A stretch of DNA of 64,000 nt, from assembly GCF_035083965.1 (NCBI RefSeq), contig NC_089729.1:11767464-11831463 (forward strand), in the 5' to 3' direction. The notes beneath the pieces were generated by a model that was given only the letters and a program-made list of their open reading frames with translations, was not told the origin of the DNA and searched no databases. Within the stretch, counting starts at the first letter, position 1; every line of letters begins with the position of its first letter. This document shows, piece by piece, positions 1 through 9,567 of this stretch. Made by a program: the position numbers and the translations under genes. The stretch comes from Branchiostoma lanceolatum. Its lineage: Eukaryota; Chordata; Leptocardii; Amphioxiformes; Branchiostomatidae.

Positions 1-252
1 TTTTATCCATTTCTATGTTGAGTCACTAGGAGTCCAATGGGGCCATGCCCCGAAAACTAAAGAAACAATAGACAGCCCATGAATTACCCAGGAGGGTATC
101 GGTTGGAAATGTGACTTTAGCAACAAACAATGAAATTCAAGTTTATGTGATGAATCTTTGACTTTGTGCATTGATTCATCCAAAGATCAGAATAAGTAAT
201 GTTTTTGAATTGGTTGTCCGTGCCTCTGTGAAACCCTGTCTGTTCCCCTCAG

Positions 253-385
253 GTTGTACCTGCCACGACACCAGCTGGACAACCCACACAAGCCAAAGAC
301 CTGGAAGGTGTTCGGGGAAAACTTCGGCATAGAACTCATCTTCACAGACGTCCCAAACTCCATGATTCCCAACGGATACGGTTGA
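253..385 (+). CDS. Terminal coding exon of an unrecognised gene
   Basis: A pyrimidine-rich stretch ending in CAG at 250-252 is followed by an open exon that starts with the last base of a split codon and runs to TGA at 383-385. It encodes about 43 C-terminal residues, including the stretch KTWKVFGENFGIELIFTD and the end NSMIPNGYG. The rest of the gene lies left of the window. I do not recognise the family. The evidence for coding is the acceptor, balanced codon use and the protein-like composition. Open frames on the opposite strand at 176-415 look like shadows of this exon. Confidence 0.55.
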
Positions 386-1551
386 GGAACCAATTAGAGC
401 TAGAATCAGTCCCAAAGCTCTACAGTAGCCATCGATGTCAGCATATCAACCACTGACTCAGTCATGATAGAGACAGCACAATGTTACATATTACACAAGT
501 CTCTACCAGTGACATATTTGTACTGTACATGTACTGTAGTGTGTCGTGATGTAACGTTATTTGTCGTCTTTTTTTCATTCACGATGTGTATCGCTGGATA
601 TATTAATGGACCAGGTGATTACATATATTATCTATATATTTCAGCCTGTAAATAACTAAACCTATCCTGAATTATCAATAGAAATTTAGGAAGAATCAGA
701 AACGAAAAATGACCCAGTATTTAAGGACAGCTGACCAATGTAAAGGCTTGTGATAGCTGTCTAGTTTACGTCACAGATATTTTGAAATGTTATAAATGTT
801 AGTTGGTACGCTTTCTTGTACTATCAATATTCTTGCCACATTTCCCATTACATATGGCCAATTGGCAAGACTTGGTGTGACACACAGTTCTATCAATATG
901 CTAAACGATTATTAAATGTAAAAATTCTAGTAGGGTCAACGACTCATTCTATTCCTCAACTGTCATGACACCATGATGTGCAAATATTACAGATGAAAGA
1001 AAATAGGGCACACAAGAAAAATATTCTATTATTATTACAAAAGAAGAGAAGAATTGGACCTATTTGTCGTAAGCACATTTGTATGTTAGCTCCAATACTA
1101 ACTGTGGAAAACCCTTGGAAGCGGGCCGATCTTTGTATATTGAAGATTTGTACTGAAACCCTATACCCCGACTTGTACAGATGGATTTAGAGTATAACAT
1201 TGTCTAATGAAGATAATCCGTTGTAGATGTTGACAAGGGTGTGGGATTCTTAATGGTCTTGTTTTTCATGTTTGATAATAGGGTCGCTTGAATAAATATG
1301 CAACATGTGATGAAGTCATGTGAGGCAATAAGCGCTTTCACACTTCCGATTGCGCGTGCGCGTCAACAGGAATTGTGGGTAATTACATGTCAAAGAGATT
1401 TAGGCCCATGATTCGTACTCGGAAGTGTGAAAGTGCTTATTGTTATGAATAGTAAAAATAATGCAGAACTAAAGACCACGAGGAAAATAGGGTTTCCATT
1501 AGACATCTATCATCGTGGTGATTGTAATATTTACTGTCACAATTTAATAAA
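386..1551 (+). other. Probable 3' UTR with polyadenylation signal
   Basis: This AT-rich stretch follows the stop codon at 383-385 and has no convincing open frame. An AATAAA hexamer at 1546-1551 is a plausible polyadenylation signal. At 1329-1440 there is an imperfect inverted pair: AATAAGCGCTTTCACACTTCC at 1328-1348 is mirrored by GGAAGTGTGAAAGTGCTTATT near 1421-1441, which suggests a small foldback insertion inside the UTR. Confidence 0.4.
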
Positions 1552-1760
1552 GACGTTGAGAATTCTGCTTTAATGTTTTATTTCAAAATCGTACCATTGA
1601 AATTAACACAATAACCCGACGCGCGAGGAATAGCAACACTGCAAATTGAACGCATCAAAGGTCAATCTGGGTCAAAGGTGCGTATTGACCTTAAACGCGG
1701 AAGTGTACGCGGAAGTAAAAACTCGGCCCCAAAACCAATTTCCAAACACATCACGTCTTA

Positions 1761-1922
1761 CAGGTAGCAGAACAAGGGGGTAGACAGAAAACTACCGCCC
1801 TGGCTGATACACTCTAGGGGTATGATCATTTAGCCGAGAGATGAAGTTCATTGATTGCTCCCTTGGGAATTGAGGGCCAGGCCCATACCCTGTTACTGAG
1901 CCCTATGGTTAAGCAATGGGAC
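1761..1922 (+). repeat. Dispersed 162-bp repeat R, first copy
   Basis: The block beginning CAGGTAGCAGAACAAGGGGG and ending AAGCAATGGGACA recurs almost unchanged at about 20347-20508 and 21252-21413. Here it directly abuts the ATCTYRAGAT element; in the other copies it abuts block P of the segmental duplication. It has no open frame. Confidence 0.75.
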
Positions 1923-2455
1923 AAACAGCGAGCAGATTAATATTGGAATGAGCAGAGCACTTTGGACTAATGCTTCTAACCATTTACAGCTTAAAGGTAC
2001 ATATCCAATATTTTGTGTAACACTTCTCTGTTACACAACGGATCATAATGACCCCCAGCGGGGGTCTTCACGCTTCGTTGAAAATGAAGAAATCTCAAGA
2101 TTTATTCCAATGATCTCAAGACTTTATGTTTAATCTTGAGATTTTATGAGACATTCTTGAGATTTTATGAGACATTCTTGAGATTTTCTATAGACATCTC
2201 AAGATGTTCATAAAATCTCAAGATGAAAAAGAAAAAGTCTTAAGACTTTTCCGAGTTGCTTTCAGGACATCTCAAGATTTTTTATAGCATCTCGAGATGC
2301 TTTGAAAAAAATCTCAAGATGTAAGATGCTTCATCTCAAGATGTCTCTTAGAAAATCTCAATATTGTTTAAAACATCTCAAGATTGATGAAGCAATCTTT
2401 AAAGAAATGTTGAAATTGCTTGACATTGCATGGCTCCCAACGTGATGAGAGAGAT
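1923..2455 (+). mobile_element. ATCTYRAGAT element, copy 1 (plus orientation)
   Basis: The left edge reads AACAGCGAGCAGATTAATAT and the element runs to about CCAACGTGATGAGAGAG. Its core, 2090-2400, is packed with the near-palindromic decamers ATCTCAAGAT and ATCTTGAGAT and a few perfect ATCTCGAGAT or TCTTAAGA forms. The whole block is present in reverse complement at 18240-19126, including the shared open frame at 1948-2133. No transposase is visible, so this is probably a nonautonomous element. Confidence 0.65.
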
Positions 2456-2626
2456 GGAAGTCATTGCCACTTAATACAGTGGGGCATCACTGGGTAGCTT
2501 TAAAGAACGCTTGAACTACATTTTGATGTGATATATATAACCAGTTGCCACACTAGCCTACTAAGCTGATGCAAAATAGAAGATATATATACCAGGCTTG
2601 AAATTCTCGAACTCATTCCAAAACAA

Positions 2627-2768
2627 GGAGGCGAGCAGAACAGTACCCTGGCTCCCGGGGATCGAATCCAGGTACGCTAGTTCACAGGCCACACGCCTTA
2701 ACCGATAGGCCAAAATGTCAGGACCTGTTAGACTGGTCTGTTGGAGGCGCTTTAACTACTGTTACACA
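2627..2768 (-). mobile_element. tRNA-derived SINE-like unit, copy 1
   Basis: Read on the minus strand, 2712-2651 resembles a tRNA: an A-box-like GGCCTATCGGTTAAGGC and a B-box-like GGATTCGATCC. The unit, including its non-tRNA flank (GGACCTGTTAGACTGGTC at 2721 and onward), is repeated with divergence at 2870-3006. The tRNA part cannot fold as an intact tRNA by eye, so I call it a SINE rather than a tRNA gene. Confidence 0.5.
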
Positions 2769-2869
2769 ACTCCCGTGTTATTGGATTCGTCCTTAAATCT
2801 CCGAGTTCGACATCCCTGTGCAGCACATTTTGTCATTACTCACAGGGTCGGTGTGGGAACCACCAAAAC

Positions 2870-3006
2870 ACAGAGGCGAGTAGAACAGTCTCCTCGCTTC
2901 CGAGGACTGAACCCGGGCGCGCTAGTCCACAGGCCTTAACCGCTAGGCTAAAAGGTTCGGACCAGTTTGACTGGTCAGTTAGTGGCGCTTGAACCACACT
3001 GTTACA
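2870..3006 (-). mobile_element. tRNA-derived SINE-like unit, copy 2
   Basis: This is a diverged direct copy of 2627-2768. The minus-strand A-box-like part is AGCCTAGCGGTTAAGGC at about 2951-2935 and the B-box-like part is GGGTTCAGTCC near 2914-2904. It lies immediately left of the 145-bp satellite. Confidence 0.5.
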
Positions 3007-3025
3007 GGCCGTTATGACTTTTCGC

Positions 3026-4110
3026 GAAACATGGACCGATTGACCTCAAAACAACTTTGTTGGTTGCGGAATGGCGTCTCGACATCAGGTATGCATCTCG
3101 TTTGTCGATACAACTTGATTTGGTCGAGAGAGACGAAAAAAGGATTTTTCGCTAAAAAATGACCTTTCTCGAAACATGGACCGATTGACCTCGAAACAAC
3201 TTTGTTGGTTGCTGAATGTCGTCTCGACATCAGGTATGCACCTCGTTTGTCGATACGACTTGATTTGGTCGAGAGAGACGAAAAAAGGATTTTTCGCTAA
3301 AAAATGACCTTTCGCGAAACATGAACCGATTGACCTCAAAACAACTTTGCTGGTTGCGGAATAGTGTCTCGACATCAGGTATGCATCTCGTTTGTCAATA
3401 TGACTTGATTTGGTCGAGAGAGACGAAAAAAGCATATTTTGCTGGAAAATGACCTTTCGCGAAACATGGACCGATTGACCTCGAAACAACTTTGTTGGTT
3501 GCGGAATGGCGTCTCGACATCAGGTATGCATCTCGTTTGGCGATACGACTTGATTTGGTCGAGAGAGACGAAAAAAGCATTTTTCGCTAAAAAATGACCT
3601 TTCGCGAAACATGGACCGATTGACCTCAAAACAACTTTGCTGGTTGCGGAATAGTGTCTCGACATCAGGTATGCACCTCGTTTGTCAATATGACTTGATT
3701 TGGTCGAGAGAGACGAAAAAAGCATATTTCGCTGGAAAATGACCTTTCGCGAAACATGGACCGATTGACCTCAAAACAACTTTGTTGGTTGCGGAATAGT
3801 GTCTCGACATCAGGTATGCAGCTCGTTTGTCGATACGACTTGATTTGGTCGAGAGAGACGAAAAAAGCATTTTTCGCTAAAAAATGACCTTTCGCGAAAC
3901 ATGGACCGATTGACCTCAAAACAACTTTGCTGGTTGCGGAATGGCGTCTCGACATCAGGTATGCACCTCGTTTGTCGATACGACTTGATTTGGTCGAGAG
4001 AGACGAAAAAAGGATTTTTCGCTAAAAAATGACCTTTCGCGAAACATGGACCGATTGACCTCAAAACAACTTTGCTGGTTGCGGAATGTCGTCTCGACAT
4101 CAGGGATGCA
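3026..4110. repeat. 145-bp satellite array, about 7.5 units
   Basis: The marker GAAACATGGACCGATTGACC recurs at 3026, 3171, 3316, 3461, 3606, 3751, 3896 and 4041, an exact 145-bp spacing. Units carry either an AAAAAAGCATATTTYGCTGG variant or a GCTAAAAAATG variant at the same place, and units 3-6 alternate. Because 145 is not a multiple of three, the long minus-strand open frames (3012-4100) shift frame from unit to unit and are not genes. Confidence 0.95.
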
Positions 4111-4164
4111 ATTCGTTTGTCAAGGTCTTAAAAAACATTTCCACGAAATCCGACAGCAAAACTC

Positions 4165-4372
4165 GATGTCACCACACGCCGGAAAATGTGGTCGCCATGA
4201 GCAGGGATTGTGCTCTGTGCGGTCCCAATTCGTGGCGGTCGCGGTCGCGTTGGACGGGTGGTCGCCTTGGGCAGGCCGCTTAATGCTTGTGCCTATGGGG
4301 AAAATTTTCGGGACCGAGAAAAAGCGGTCGCCATGGCCAGGTGGTCGCGTTGAAAAGGTGGTCGCCTAGGCA
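4165..4372. repeat. GC-rich stretch with GGTGGTCGC-type motifs
   Basis: Right after the satellite the composition jumps to GC-rich and the words GTGGTCGCC, GGTGGTCGCC and GGTGGTCGCG recur at irregular spacing. Such motif clusters are common in the subterminal parts of DNA transposons, but no terminal repeats were found. The overlapping open frame (4046-4369) starts inside the satellite and is probably chance. Confidence 0.4.
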
Positions 4373-5113
4373 TGTTTGACTGATTTTTAGGAGTTAGAAA
4401 ACAACACGGAACTATTAATTTTCCAAGAAAGGAAAGACTGTTCAACAGCCGTTTTTTATGGCGTGCATGAAATCCATGCTGTCCAAGTTTCCGTCAATTG
4501 TCAAACGATGCAATTTGTCAAAACGCAATTCATGTAATCCGTCGCATATAACAGCATACTTGCTATAGAATCATGGATATCTTGTGACGTTAAAACAAGT
4601 CTTTTTGATTAAGTCTTCCTACCATGTCATCAACACACACAAAAACACGGAATTTTGAACTTTCCTAAACGAGACGATTTAGTTAAGGTCTATCTAGCAG
4701 GGTCTGTATTCGAATTATTTTAACTGCGCTGTCAAACTTTCCAGTTGTGGGGTATCCTGAATCTCAGAAAACAACACGGAACTATCTTTTTTTTTTTCTA
4801 ATCACCGTTCAGTGGAAGTCTGTCGGGACGTACATGTAACTTATATGAAAACATTTCAAATGACCATGGCGCTCTTAAAATTTCTGTTTGAACGTGCTTT
4901 GCAAACGCTCTAGAAGATACCTATTACGCTATGAAATACTAGAATATTGCTTATCTTGTGATTAAGAAAAAGGCTTTCAACTACAGGACGGGTAGCATGA
5001 TGCACGTACGATGCCTTTCCCGTACAACGCAGGTAAATCGCAGGTGAATCGTAGGTAAAATCAGCTATCGCAGAGCGTCGGGTGATGTTCAAAATTTTCC
5101 GACGTCGTGCGAT

Positions 5114-5670
5114 TTGTCACGTGTCGCTCATCTCATATGTATGCACGTTTCATATGACCTTTGCAAGATGGTGATGCCACCAGAAAGAATCAGGCTGGTG
5201 TGGCTGCAGATACAGCTAAATAGAGTACAGGGAAGGCAAGCTGTAATCAGGGTTCTGCAAGAAAGACAGCATGCGAGAAGGCGACGGAGGTGGTGGGTGA
5301 GGCCGTGGATCCAATACGACACACCTTTGATTGAGTTGGCTCGAGAGTGTGGTGGGGACTATTATAGAAACCAAGGACAGTCGAGCGCATAGTAAGCGCT
5401 GCTATATGTTTGCATAATCTCATGAGAGAAAGGTACCCAGGCTTACAAAACAGAGACTTGGATGAAGAGGGGCCAGACTGCCGCCAGAGGGACAAGTTGT
5501 CCCCGGGGCATGGAGGCAGGCCGGGATGTTGGATGAGATGCGAAATGTGCGGGGGGGAAATGTGGCAAACACAGTGGGAAAACAGCTAAGAGTCTATCTC
5601 AAACAGTACTACAATAGCCCTGTGGGTTCGTTGCCATGGCAGCACCATATGATATAGGCCGATTTGCATG
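5114..5670 (+). pseudogene. Internally deleted Harbinger-type transposase
   Basis: The frame at 5114-5392 (92 aa) is rich in arginine and has the WWVRPWI motif; it stops at 5390-5392. A second segment, at about 5548-5650, gives a PWQ-containing end. The DDE catalytic core that should lie between them is absent, so no active transposase can come from this copy. Confidence 0.45.
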
Positions 5671-6221
5671 TATAGATATGTGCGGTGAGGATGGCTTCAG
5701 TTGTTTTAGGTTTATGACAACAGGGACGCATAAGCATAAAGATATGTCTTCTAGTAACTTTATTTTTCACCCCTCAACATCAAGATATGTTAATGAAATA
5801 ATCTTAACAAATCACCCTTTCACATCCGGGGCAAACTGGCTTGGACAAAATAACGTTTAGTTGCATCGCATCCTTATTCTTTTAATGTATTAGAACGCCT
5901 CCTTATTCAGTTTTGTTTTCGAATGTATAAAAAACGTCACAGTAATTTGCCTTAAATAACCAATCAGAAGTAAAGAAATAAAACGAAGGTGAAACGAAAA
6001 CATTCCAACTGATCATGGAGCACAACATTTCGTTATGGTTTGATATATATCTTTAGTGGGATGTACGGATATATGGATTTCTCTGAAAGTGAAGTGCATG
6101 TGACAGCAATAAACTGCAAAATGAAAGTTTCAGTCTTTGTAGTATCTTTCTTTCGTTAAGAGATACAGGATGATATGTTTACAACATAAAGCAATCGTTG
6201 ATATCAATGAAAAACTCAGTT

Positions 6222-6524
6222 CTAGTCGTCCTGCTGGTTGTGCTGCTGTTCCCGGGCGTCTGCCAGCTTCAGATAGCGTGACACCAAAGTATAGTTCTCA
6301 TCACAGAAGTCACGCCATAAGTCCTTGGGTAGGTTCTTCAGGGAATGAGGTCTGATCTGATTATGAACCCACGTGTGTATAGCCATGAAACAATCGTATG
6401 CATCACCTGTGCACGATACTCGATCTGGCACGTGGAAAATCGTAGCCTTGAAAGCAGGCTCTTCAGCGGGCGCGCTGTACACCGGTTGCCACTGTGATCT
6501 GGTGGCTGCACTTTTCAACAACAT
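6222..6524 (-). CDS. Hypothetical 100-aa ORF inside the Harbinger-like relic
   Basis: This open frame encodes 100 residues with a plausible amino-acid mix (DAYDCFMAIHTWVHNQIRP, then KNLPKDLWRDFCDENYTLVS). PIF/Harbinger elements often carry a second gene on the opposite strand, and position and orientation fit that. I see no diagnostic domain. It could also be a fragment of an unrelated exon or a chance frame. Confidence 0.3.
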   Translation of the reverse strand: MLLKSAATRSQWQPVYSAPAEEPAFKATIFHVPDRVSCTGDAYDCFMAIHTWVHNQIRPHSLKNLPKDLWRDFCDENYTLVSRYLKLADAREQQHNQQDD

Positions 6525-7249
6525 CGACAGTATCAGGGAAAACTGAAGCCATCAGAACACGGTCGAAATGTATACATTTTCATCTCATTGGTATAAAAAG
6601 AAGGCCGTAGTGAAGTCTGTATTGGGGGCAATAAAAATCGTACGGCGACGGAAGCAACATTTTGAACTTGTTCAAAATCATCTTTAGCTGTATTTTCCGG
6701 CGTAGGACGCTCGGCGATGGCTACTTTTACGTGCGATTTACCTGCGATTTACCTGCGATTGACCTAGGAAATCTCAAAAAACCATCGTACGATGTACCTT
6801 CGTTATATGTGACCACCACTTTGTATGTGTTAACTATTGCACCCAGTTTTTCCCAAACGTACGACGTACGGCACTGTCATGACGGAAGAAACCCCATCGT
6901 AGGTACGACGTGAGTTTACTGTCACCGGGGCTTTACATGTAGAATGACGTCACGCCTAACGTCTGCCAAGTTCTGCCAGCTCCCAGGTTAGGATGACATA
7001 ACTCGCAACAACTCTGAATTCGGATGCGTCCGATGGCGTGCGGAAAAGCCCACAGTTACATGAAATGTTAACTGATTTTAACTATGCCATCTTCTGCCAT
7101 TTCACCATCATGCCGGGCATCCATGCATAGACAAGTACATAAAAAAGGAAAATACATTTAACGTTCATTTTACAATGATCATTGTTGCTCATTGTTCCTT
7201 AAGCAAGTTACAAACAAAATAGCAACTGAAGATTTATTTGAAAGTTCTT

Positions 7250-7530
7250 GTGCTACAGCTCAATATCTTTCACGACAATCTTGAGACTTTTAAGATCTTT
7301 TATAAAGTCGAAAGATGGTTTGAGTAGATTACCAGACATTTCCTTAGAAATCTACAGAAATGTTAGAAATACTTTGATAAGATTGATATTAATTATCATA
7401 AGAAGTACTCACATCAGACTGGGTCTGTTGTTACATTGGGTATTAATTCAGAACAGTTGAGAGAATTTTGTCCTTCTAATGGGAAACGGTTAAGTCACAT
7501 TTACATACAGCCTACAGCTTTTATTAAAAC
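7250..7530 (+). mobile_element. ATCTYRAGAT element, fragmentary copy
   Basis: The words CAATCTTGAGACTTTTAAGA at 7273 and onward, and then a segment with AGACTGGGTCTGTTGTTACA and TTGGGTATTAATTCAGA, match (with substitutions and a small indel) the reverse complement of 18475-18610, which lies inside the large minus-oriented copy. So this is a third, diverged copy that keeps the part missing from copy 1. Confidence 0.5.
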
Positions 7531-7975
7531 CTGCTTTCAAAAGCCCATCCTTGTGTCATTCCAAAACCTTTTGAAAAGCACACGTGTGCGTATACTCATG
7601 TCCGCATGGGTTCCTTATTAACATTTTTTGGGGATTATCTAGGGTTTGCGGCCGAAAGAGTAATTTCTTTGGCTCTAGAACCTATATATAGAATAGATTA
7701 TAATCTATAATCTGCACAACAATGTGTTAAAGTAGAATACAACTCATTTTCTACAAACTTTACCTGAAAGCAGAAAAATGTCAATATGCATATCATGTGC
7801 ACTTGAATGTACGGACAAGCGTAAGGGCCCTGGGCCTGTCACAATATAATAGCATTAACAAGAATTTTGTGATAGACTAACTCAAATGCTATCACAGGAG
7901 CCACATATCAACAGACCCGTCGACTTAACATACATGCTATGATTCTCACCATATGGGAACCGACCGAAGCTCAGG

Positions 7976-8386
7976 CAGGGCTCGAAATAGTGGGTGCATG
8001 TGCACCCAGTGCACCCAAAATTGGAGCTGTGCACCTAATTTTTGACTGTGGGTGCACTGGTGCACCTATATATTTTTGTAGCCTATAGGGTTAAGGTATT
8101 ATTGTGCACTAGTATACAGAATATTCTTGAAATGTAAGTATTAAAACAGCATGATAACTTTTTGCCGTACTTTATTTAATGTATTATTTGTTTGAAATTT
8201 TAAAGTTAGCTATAGAATTACAGATTGAAGATCTTAAGAAAGGCAGCAGCGTTAAACTTAGTGATTATATTCTGAAGAACATTCAACTTTATTTTATCTG
8301 GTGCAACCAAAATTCTTTCTGTGCACCCAATTTTTTGAGTTGGGTGCACCAGTGCACCTATTCCCAAAGATGAATTTCGAGCCCTG
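7976..8386. mobile_element. 411-bp TIR transposon with TCAGG duplication
   Basis: The element starts CAGGGCTCGAAAT and ends with the exact complement ATTTCGAGCCCTG. The direct repeat TCAGG flanks it at 7971-7975 and 8387-8391. Inside both ends, inverted clusters of GTGCACC words (GGGTGCACTGGTGCACC near 8049, GGGTGCACCAGTGCACC near 8342) form long subterminal repeats. There is no transposase. The terminus resembles hAT elements, but a 5-bp rather than 8-bp duplication does not fit that family well. Confidence 0.75.
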
Positions 8387-8679
8387 TCAGGCAAACGCCG
8401 TCCGAGCTTCGGCCAAACGTTGATAAACCTATCGACACCCTGCCGACGCCTGGGCGTGCTTCGGTAGACAAACATAGATTTATAATGACTCAGTTGACTT
8501 TGAACTATAAGCACATACAATGTAGCATTGGTAACGTAAGTCAACGTCAACATGTTGACTTACGCTACCATAGTTATTAAGGACATTTAGCTTAATCGGG
8601 ACAAACAGAGGTAGACGGCATGCCTAGCATCACTTGATATACATGAATCGTTACAACTGTCACCTGTGGGTTAATACAC

Positions 8680-9567
8680 TTTTTACCTTCGCCAAGAAGG
8701 TTATGCAGAGGGTAGCGTTTGTATGTATGTGTGTATGTAATGTACAGGATAACTCGAGAAGGCTTGGATGGATTGTCTTGATATTTGGTAGGTGGGTAGG
8801 TCTTGATGAGACTTGGAAATGATTAGATTTTGGGTCCCCTAGCGGCTTGTTACGGTACTGCAGCGGAACTTCCTGTTTTGATATCTCGTGTTCTGGACAT
8901 GCTATGGAACTGATTTTTGAGTGGTACATAGGTCTTTGGACAGAGAGTTAGTGGTATGGGTTTGGGCCCCCTAGCGGCTTTTTTGGAACTGCAGGAGCAG
9001 GTTTTGCATCTGACTTTGAAAGGGAATAACTTAAGATGGCCTTGATGGATGGTCATGATTTTTGGTATGTAGATAGTTTGTGTGATGCTTAGAATGATTG
9101 GACAATAATTATGCAAATCAGATGCTCATTTGCATAATTAATGAGGCAACTTTAAAAATCTGCTTTGTGCCATGATGTGACTATTCCAATTGTAACTGAG
9201 GAAGAGAGGAATGTTGGAGATAGAAAATATGCAAATGTGGGCCTCATTTGCATACTTAAATGAGAAACTACTATAATTCCATACTGGTAAATTTTATGCA
9301 TTTAATCCTTTTTCTGTGGCATCGGGAAGTTATGTGAATGTGAACATCGTTGAATCAAATAATGCTCATAAGGGCATCATTTGCACAATTGATGATCAAT
9401 ATTAGCATAACCTTCTTAAGGTCATATTTTGTTAAGCTTATACTTTGGACATGTCATATTTTAAGACAATCAACTGGTCTGATTTATAATTGATGAGAAG
9501 CACTCCTAATACGTCAGTCACAATGGTTAAAATCATTTGGCGAAGGTATGAGGTCGTGGAACTCTAG
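8680..9567 (+). mobile_element. 890-bp CTTCGCCAAGAAGG repeat, copy 1
   Basis: The left end reads ACCTTCGCCAAGAAGGTTAT and the right end GGCGAAGGTATGAGG followed by GTGGAACTCTAGTT. The same ends occur in opposite orientation at 29041-29938. The interior has repeated ATTATGCAAAT/ATTTGCATAATTAATGA words and the phrase CCCCTAGCGGCTT twice (8837, 8970). No protein is recognisable. Confidence 0.55.

Larger units (their letters stand above)
4985..6930 (+). mobile_element. PIF/Harbinger-like transposon relic
   Basis: Two outer regions are inverted relatives: 5025-5105 carries AATCGCAGGTGAATCGTAGG-like words and 6640-6770 carries their complement (GCGATTTACCTGCGATTTACC). Between them, 5150-5392 encodes RRRRWWVRPWIQYDTPLIEL, resembling the N-terminus of HARBI1-type transposases, and about 5545-5650 reads LKQYYNSPVGSLPWQHHM, resembling a C-terminal motif I associate with these elements. 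The middle of the transposase is missing. Family assignment is from memory of motifs. Confidence 0.5.

Noticed and set aside
3012-4100. Series of minus-strand ORFs of 61-134 aa
   Set aside because: They are satellite translations; the 145-bp period shifts frame each unit and the same peptide reappears in different frames.
3026-4110. CRISPR-like array
   Set aside because: Units are contiguous 145-bp satellite copies with no repeat-spacer structure, in a eukaryotic context.
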